A stretch of DNA of 64,000 nt, from contig NZ_JANDBD010000013.1 of assembly GCF_024320865.1 (NCBI RefSeq), positions 1 through 64,000 of the forward strand, given 5' to 3'. Each line of letters starts with the position of its first letter. Position 1 is the first letter of the stretch. Origin of the DNA: Mycolicibacterium arenosum. Lineage in GTDB: Bacteria; Actinomycetota; Actinomycetes; Mycobacteriales; Mycobacteriaceae. Shown here in pieces: positions 61,262 to 64,000 of this stretch. The notes beneath the pieces are model-generated. The model made no database searches and was not told where the DNA came from. It saw only the letters and a list, made by a program, of their open reading frames with translations. The translations under genes were made by a program, and so were the position numbers.

Positions 61262-61729
61262 GTGCGACTCGACCCCAAGCTGACAGCAGGACTGGCTACC
61301 GGTCACCTGTCACTGGTGGCGTGTGCTGCGCTGCTCACCTCCGGATGCGGCATGGACGACGGTGTCATCACCGGGATGGGCATCACGACATCGCAGTCGG
61401 CGTCCATCGGATCCGGCCTGCAGTCGCTGGGGCAGCCGCCGGGCGATGAGCCGGCCCTCGTCGTCAACCCGCACCAGCGCGCCTACCTCGATGCGCTCAC
61501 CGCCGCGGGGGTGAGGCCGTCGGGGGAGCTCGTCGCCCTCAGCATCGGGTCCTACGTGTGCCAGGCCCGTGCAGCCAATCAGACCGATCAGGCCGTGTGG
61601 GATTTCGTCCTGCCGATGGTGCGCGGCGACGTGCGCGACTCGCACAGCACGGTGGCCCCGCCACCTGCGGGTGAGGTGAACTCGGTGACCGCCGACTACA
61701 TTCGCATCGCAACCGACAAGCTCTGCTAG
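61262..61729 (+). CDS. DUF732 lipoprotein
   Basis: The 155-residue protein (GTG start) has a lipoprotein signal peptide with lipobox L-L-T-S-G-C (Cys29). The C-terminal DUF732 domain includes Q-R-A-Y-L-D-A-L-T-A-A-G-V and a final Y-I-R-I-A-T-D-K-L-C, with paired cysteines (S-Y-V-C and L-C). These small mycobacterial proteins are exported and of unknown function. It lies between fbpD and the Rv3802c-like gene in the same direction. Confidence 0.85.
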   Translation: MRLDPKLTAGLATGHLSLVACAALLTSGCGMDDGVITGMGITTSQSASIGSGLQSLGQPPGDEPALVVNPHQRAYLDALTAAGVRPSGELVALSIGSYVCQARAANQTDQAVWDFVLPMVRGDVRDSHSTVAPPPAGEVNSVTADYIRIATDKLC

Positions 61730-61747
61730 GACATAAGCACAACCCTC

Positions 61748-62776
61748 ATGGGAAATTCAGCCAACACCAGCCGCACGAAGCGGCATCGCATTCTCGGATT
61801 GGCGGCTGCCGCCTCCGTCACGGTGCTCGTCGCCGTCGTCGTCGCGGCCGTGGTCGTCTGGCTGCGCCAGCCGGAATCCCCGAAGCCGCCCCCGACGGCG
61901 GGCGGGCCCGGCACGTCGACGAGCACGATCCCGACGACGCCCGGTTCGAAGCCGCGGCCGGAGTTCCAGGACGCCAGCTGCCCGGACGTGCAGATGGTCT
62001 CCATTCCGGGGACCTGGGAGTCGTCGCCGCAGATGGATCCGCTGAACCCGACGCAGTTCCCCATCGCGCTGCTCCTCAACGTGACGAACCCGATCCGCGG
62101 TGGGTTCGACGACGGTCGGCTCGGGGTGTGGACGACGCCGTACACCGCGCAGTTCCACAATCCGTTCTCGGCCGACGGGCAGATGTCCTACAACGACAGC
62201 CGCGCCGAGGGCAAGCAGCGGACCGTCGACTTCATGACCGAACTGAACACCCGCTGCCCGCTGACCAGTTACGTGATCGTCGGCTTCTCGCAGGGCGCCG
62301 TGATCGCCGGTGACATCGCCAGCGACATCGGCAACGGCCGCGGCCCGGTGGACCAGGACCTGGTACTCGGTGTGACGTTGATCGCCGACGGCCGCCGCCA
62401 GGAGGGGGTCGGCAAGGAGGTCGGCCCCAACCCGCCGGGCCACGGCGCCGAGATCACCCTGACCGATGTGCCGATGCTGTCGACGTTGGGCCTGGCGATG
62501 ACCGGCCCGAGGGAGGGTGGCTTCGGCGCCCTCAACGACCGGACCAACGAGATCTGCGCCGAGGGCGACCTGATCTGCGCCGCGCCGTCCGAGGCGTTCT
62601 CGATCATCAACCTGCCCCAGACCCTCGACACGCTGATCGGGGCGGCCGGGCGGCCGGTGCACGCGCTGTACGGCACCCCGGACTTCTGGGTGCTCGACGG
62701 TCAGACCGCGCCGGTGTGGACGGCGAACTGGGCCCGCGGCCTCATCGAGAACGCCCCGCGCCCGAAGCACGGGTGA
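61748..62776 (+). CDS. Cutinase-like phospholipase/thioesterase (Rv3802c type)
   Basis: The 342-residue enzyme has an N-terminal membrane anchor (residues about 17-38) and a proline/threonine-rich linker. The cutinase-fold domain follows, with catalytic serine in VIVGFSQGAVIAG near residue 178. The acid and histidine lie in the C-terminal part (H in R-P-V-H-A-L-Y-G). M. tuberculosis Rv3802c is an essential esterase linked to mycolate metabolism and located before fadD32, as here. Confidence 0.93.
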   Translation: MGNSANTSRTKRHRILGLAAAASVTVLVAVVVAAVVVWLRQPESPKPPPTAGGPGTSTSTIPTTPGSKPRPEFQDASCPDVQMVSIPGTWESSPQMDPLNPTQFPIALLLNVTNPIRGGFDDGRLGVWTTPYTAQFHNPFSADGQMSYNDSRAEGKQRTVDFMTELNTRCPLTSYVIVGFSQGAVIAGDIASDIGNGRGPVDQDLVLGVTLIADGRRQEGVGKEVGPNPPGHGAEITLTDVPMLSTLGLAMTGPREGGFGALNDRTNEICAEGDLICAAPSEAFSIINLPQTLDTLIGAAGRPVHALYGTPDFWVLDGQTAPVWTANWARGLIENAPRPKHG

Positions 62777-62950
62777 TTTGGCCTCGTGGTTCGAGGTCAC
62801 CTAACATTAAGAGATATTTAAGAGCAGTAGCCGACGGCTTGCCCACGGTGTCCGCGCCGCGGTACCGGAGTGAGCGCCTACTCCTCGGTACGATCTTGTG
62901 GTTTGGCCATGTGCCGGTCATGCGAATGACGCTGAGACAGGAGAACGAGA

Positions 62951-64000
62951 ATGGGCTTTCACAACCCGTTCCTGAAAGACGGACTGATCAAGTTCCCGGA
63001 TAACGGCAACCTGGTCAAGCACGTCGAGAAATGGGCCAAGGTCCGCGGCGACAAGCTGGCGTACCGGTTCCTCGACTTCTCCACCGAGCGCGACGGCGTC
63101 GCGCGCGACCTGACGTGGGCCGAGTTCGGCGCGCGCAACCGCGCGGTCGCCGCCCGTCTGCAGCAGGTGACGGAGGAGGGCGACCGGGTCGCGATCCTGT
63201 GTCCGCAGAACCTCAACTACATCGTGGCGATGTTCGGCACGCTCTACGCGGGCCGCGTCGCCGTGCCGCTGTTCGACCCGTCGGAGCCGGGACACGTCGG
63301 CCGCCTGCACGCGGTGCTCGACGACTGCCAGCCCACGGCGATCCTGACGACCACCGACGCCGCTGAGGGGGTCCGGAAGTTCTTCCGGTCCCGGCCCGCC
63401 AACCAGCGTCCCCGCGTCATCGCGATCGACGCGGTGCCCGACGACGTCGGCGCCACCTGGGTGCCCGTCGAAGTCGACAACACCACCGTCGCCTACCTGC
63501 AGTACACGTCCGGGTCGACGCGCATCCCGACCGGCGTCGAGATCACCTACCTCGGCGTGGCCACCAACATCGTGCAGATCATCGAGGCGCTCGACGGCGA
63601 GGAGGGCGACCGCGGCCTGTCGTGGCTGCCGTTCTTCCACGACATGGGGCTCATCACCGCGCTACTGGCGCCGATGATCGGACACTTCTTCACGTTCATG
63701 ACGCCCGCCGCATTCGTCCGCAGGCCCGGTCGCTGGATCCGGGAGATGGCGCGCAAGCCCGAGGACACGGGCGGGGTCATCTCGGTCGCTCCGAACTTCG
63801 CGTTCGACCACGCCGCGGCCCGCGGCCTGCCGAAGGACGACGAACCGCCGCTCGACCTGTCGAACGTGAAGTGCATCCTCAACGGCAGCGAGCCGATCTC
63901 GGCGGCCACGGTGCGCCGCTTCAACGAGGCCTTCAGCCCGTACGGGTTCAAGCCGGAGGCCATCAAGCCGTCCTACGGACTGGCCGAGGCGACGCTGTTC
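62951..64000 (+). CDS. fadD32: FadD32, long-chain fatty acyl-AMP ligase (N-terminal part)
   Basis: The window ends inside this gene (350 residues visible). FadD32 activates the meromycolate chain as acyl-AMP for Pks13. The start MGFHNPFLKDGLIKFPDNG matches the family, with AGGAG 9 bases upstream. The P-loop signature Y-T-S-G-S-T-R-I-P-T-G-V lies near residue 182, and F-F-H-D-M-G-L near 225. S-Y-G-L-A-E-A-T is cut at the edge. Pks13 and AccD4 are expected downstream. Confidence 0.95.
   Translation, partial: MGFHNPFLKDGLIKFPDNGNLVKHVEKWAKVRGDKLAYRFLDFSTERDGVARDLTWAEFGARNRAVAARLQQVTEEGDRVAILCPQNLNYIVAMFGTLYAGRVAVPLFDPSEPGHVGRLHAVLDDCQPTAILTTTDAAEGVRKFFRSRPANQRPRVIAIDAVPDDVGATWVPVEVDNTTVAYLQYTSGSTRIPTGVEITYLGVATNIVQIIEALDGEEGDRGLSWLPFFHDMGLITALLAPMIGHFFTFMTPAAFVRRPGRWIREMARKPEDTGGVISVAPNFAFDHAAARGLPKDDEPPLDLSNVKCILNGSEPISAATVRRFNEAFSPYGFKPEAIKPSYGLAEATLF

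Overview
The window is GC-rich actinobacterial chromosome. Its gene content and order place it in Mycobacterium sensu lato, most likely a fast-growing environmental species (Mycolicibacterium type). From about 7.5 kb to the right edge it follows the M. tuberculosis stretch Rv3859c (gltB) to Rv3801c (fadD32) in order. Orthologue names come from remembered synteny and protein similarity, not from a database search. Features of tuberculosis strains are missing: there is no sulfolipid (pks2/mmpL8/papA) cluster between serS and the Rieske protein, no PE_PGRS gene before the amidase, no bfrB, and no Fe/Mn sodA.

Layout. 1-7.5 kb is accessory: the tail of an IS481-type transposase, a methyltransferase, a small DUF4262 protein, an enoyl-CoA hydratase/SRPBCC pair, a DUF427 protein, an AlkA-type glycosylase, Dps, aquaporin, a DUF2461 protein and a double-hotdog thioesterase. 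7.5-13.6 kb is gltB-gltD (glutamate synthase). 14-17.2 kb holds an F420-type oxidoreductase, a PHP-domain protein and a third DinB polymerase with a LexA-like box at its start. 17.2-19.9 kb is the divergent ethR/ethA pair (ethionamide activation) and rraA. 19.9-24.6 kb has a TipAL-type MerR regulator with its own operator, the Hns-like protein Rv3852, and a YcnI-CopC-CopD copper block. 24.7-28.8 kb has a proline-rich surface protein, an ImmA/IrrE metalloprotease overlapping a membrane protein, and the convergent nucleoid regulator EspR. 28.8-30.5 kb has a nickel superoxide dismutase (sodN) with its maturation protease (sodX) where sodA lies in M. tuberculosis.

30.8-39.8 kb holds a rhodanese, a DUF4328 membrane protein, GlpQ1, an LCP-family wall ligase, a CPBP protease, an IdeR-boxed DUF2470 protein, pheA, a phosphatase, a zincin and an Rv3835-like protein. 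39.9-43 kb is serS with two followers. 43.2-49.9 kb has the Rv3819/Rv3818/Rv3817 group, two tandem acyltransferases, a HAD phosphatase and a peptidoglycan amidase. 50-64 kb is the cell-envelope core: erp, then glf-glfT2-(DPPR phosphatase)-ubiA-aftB for arabinogalactan, three antigen-85 family proteins, a DUF732 lipoprotein, the Rv3802c cutinase-like enzyme and the start of fadD32 (mycolic acid activation).

How the genes work together. The right third builds one structure. Glf and GlfT2 make the galactan; the phosphatase and UbiA make the arabinose donor; AftB caps the arabinan; the Ag85 enzymes mycolylate it; FadD32 starts the mycolate condensation. Most joints in that run are 4-nt stop/start overlaps, which suggests one translationally coupled operon. 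The best candidates for new biology are the ImmA/IrrE-membrane protein-EspR neighbourhood, the NiSOD with a tyrosine in its nickel hook, the LexA-like box on the third dinB, the antigen 85 paralogue with a proline-rich insert, and a REP-like repeat inserted twice, inverted, inside aftB. No tRNA, rRNA or CRISPR array was seen.
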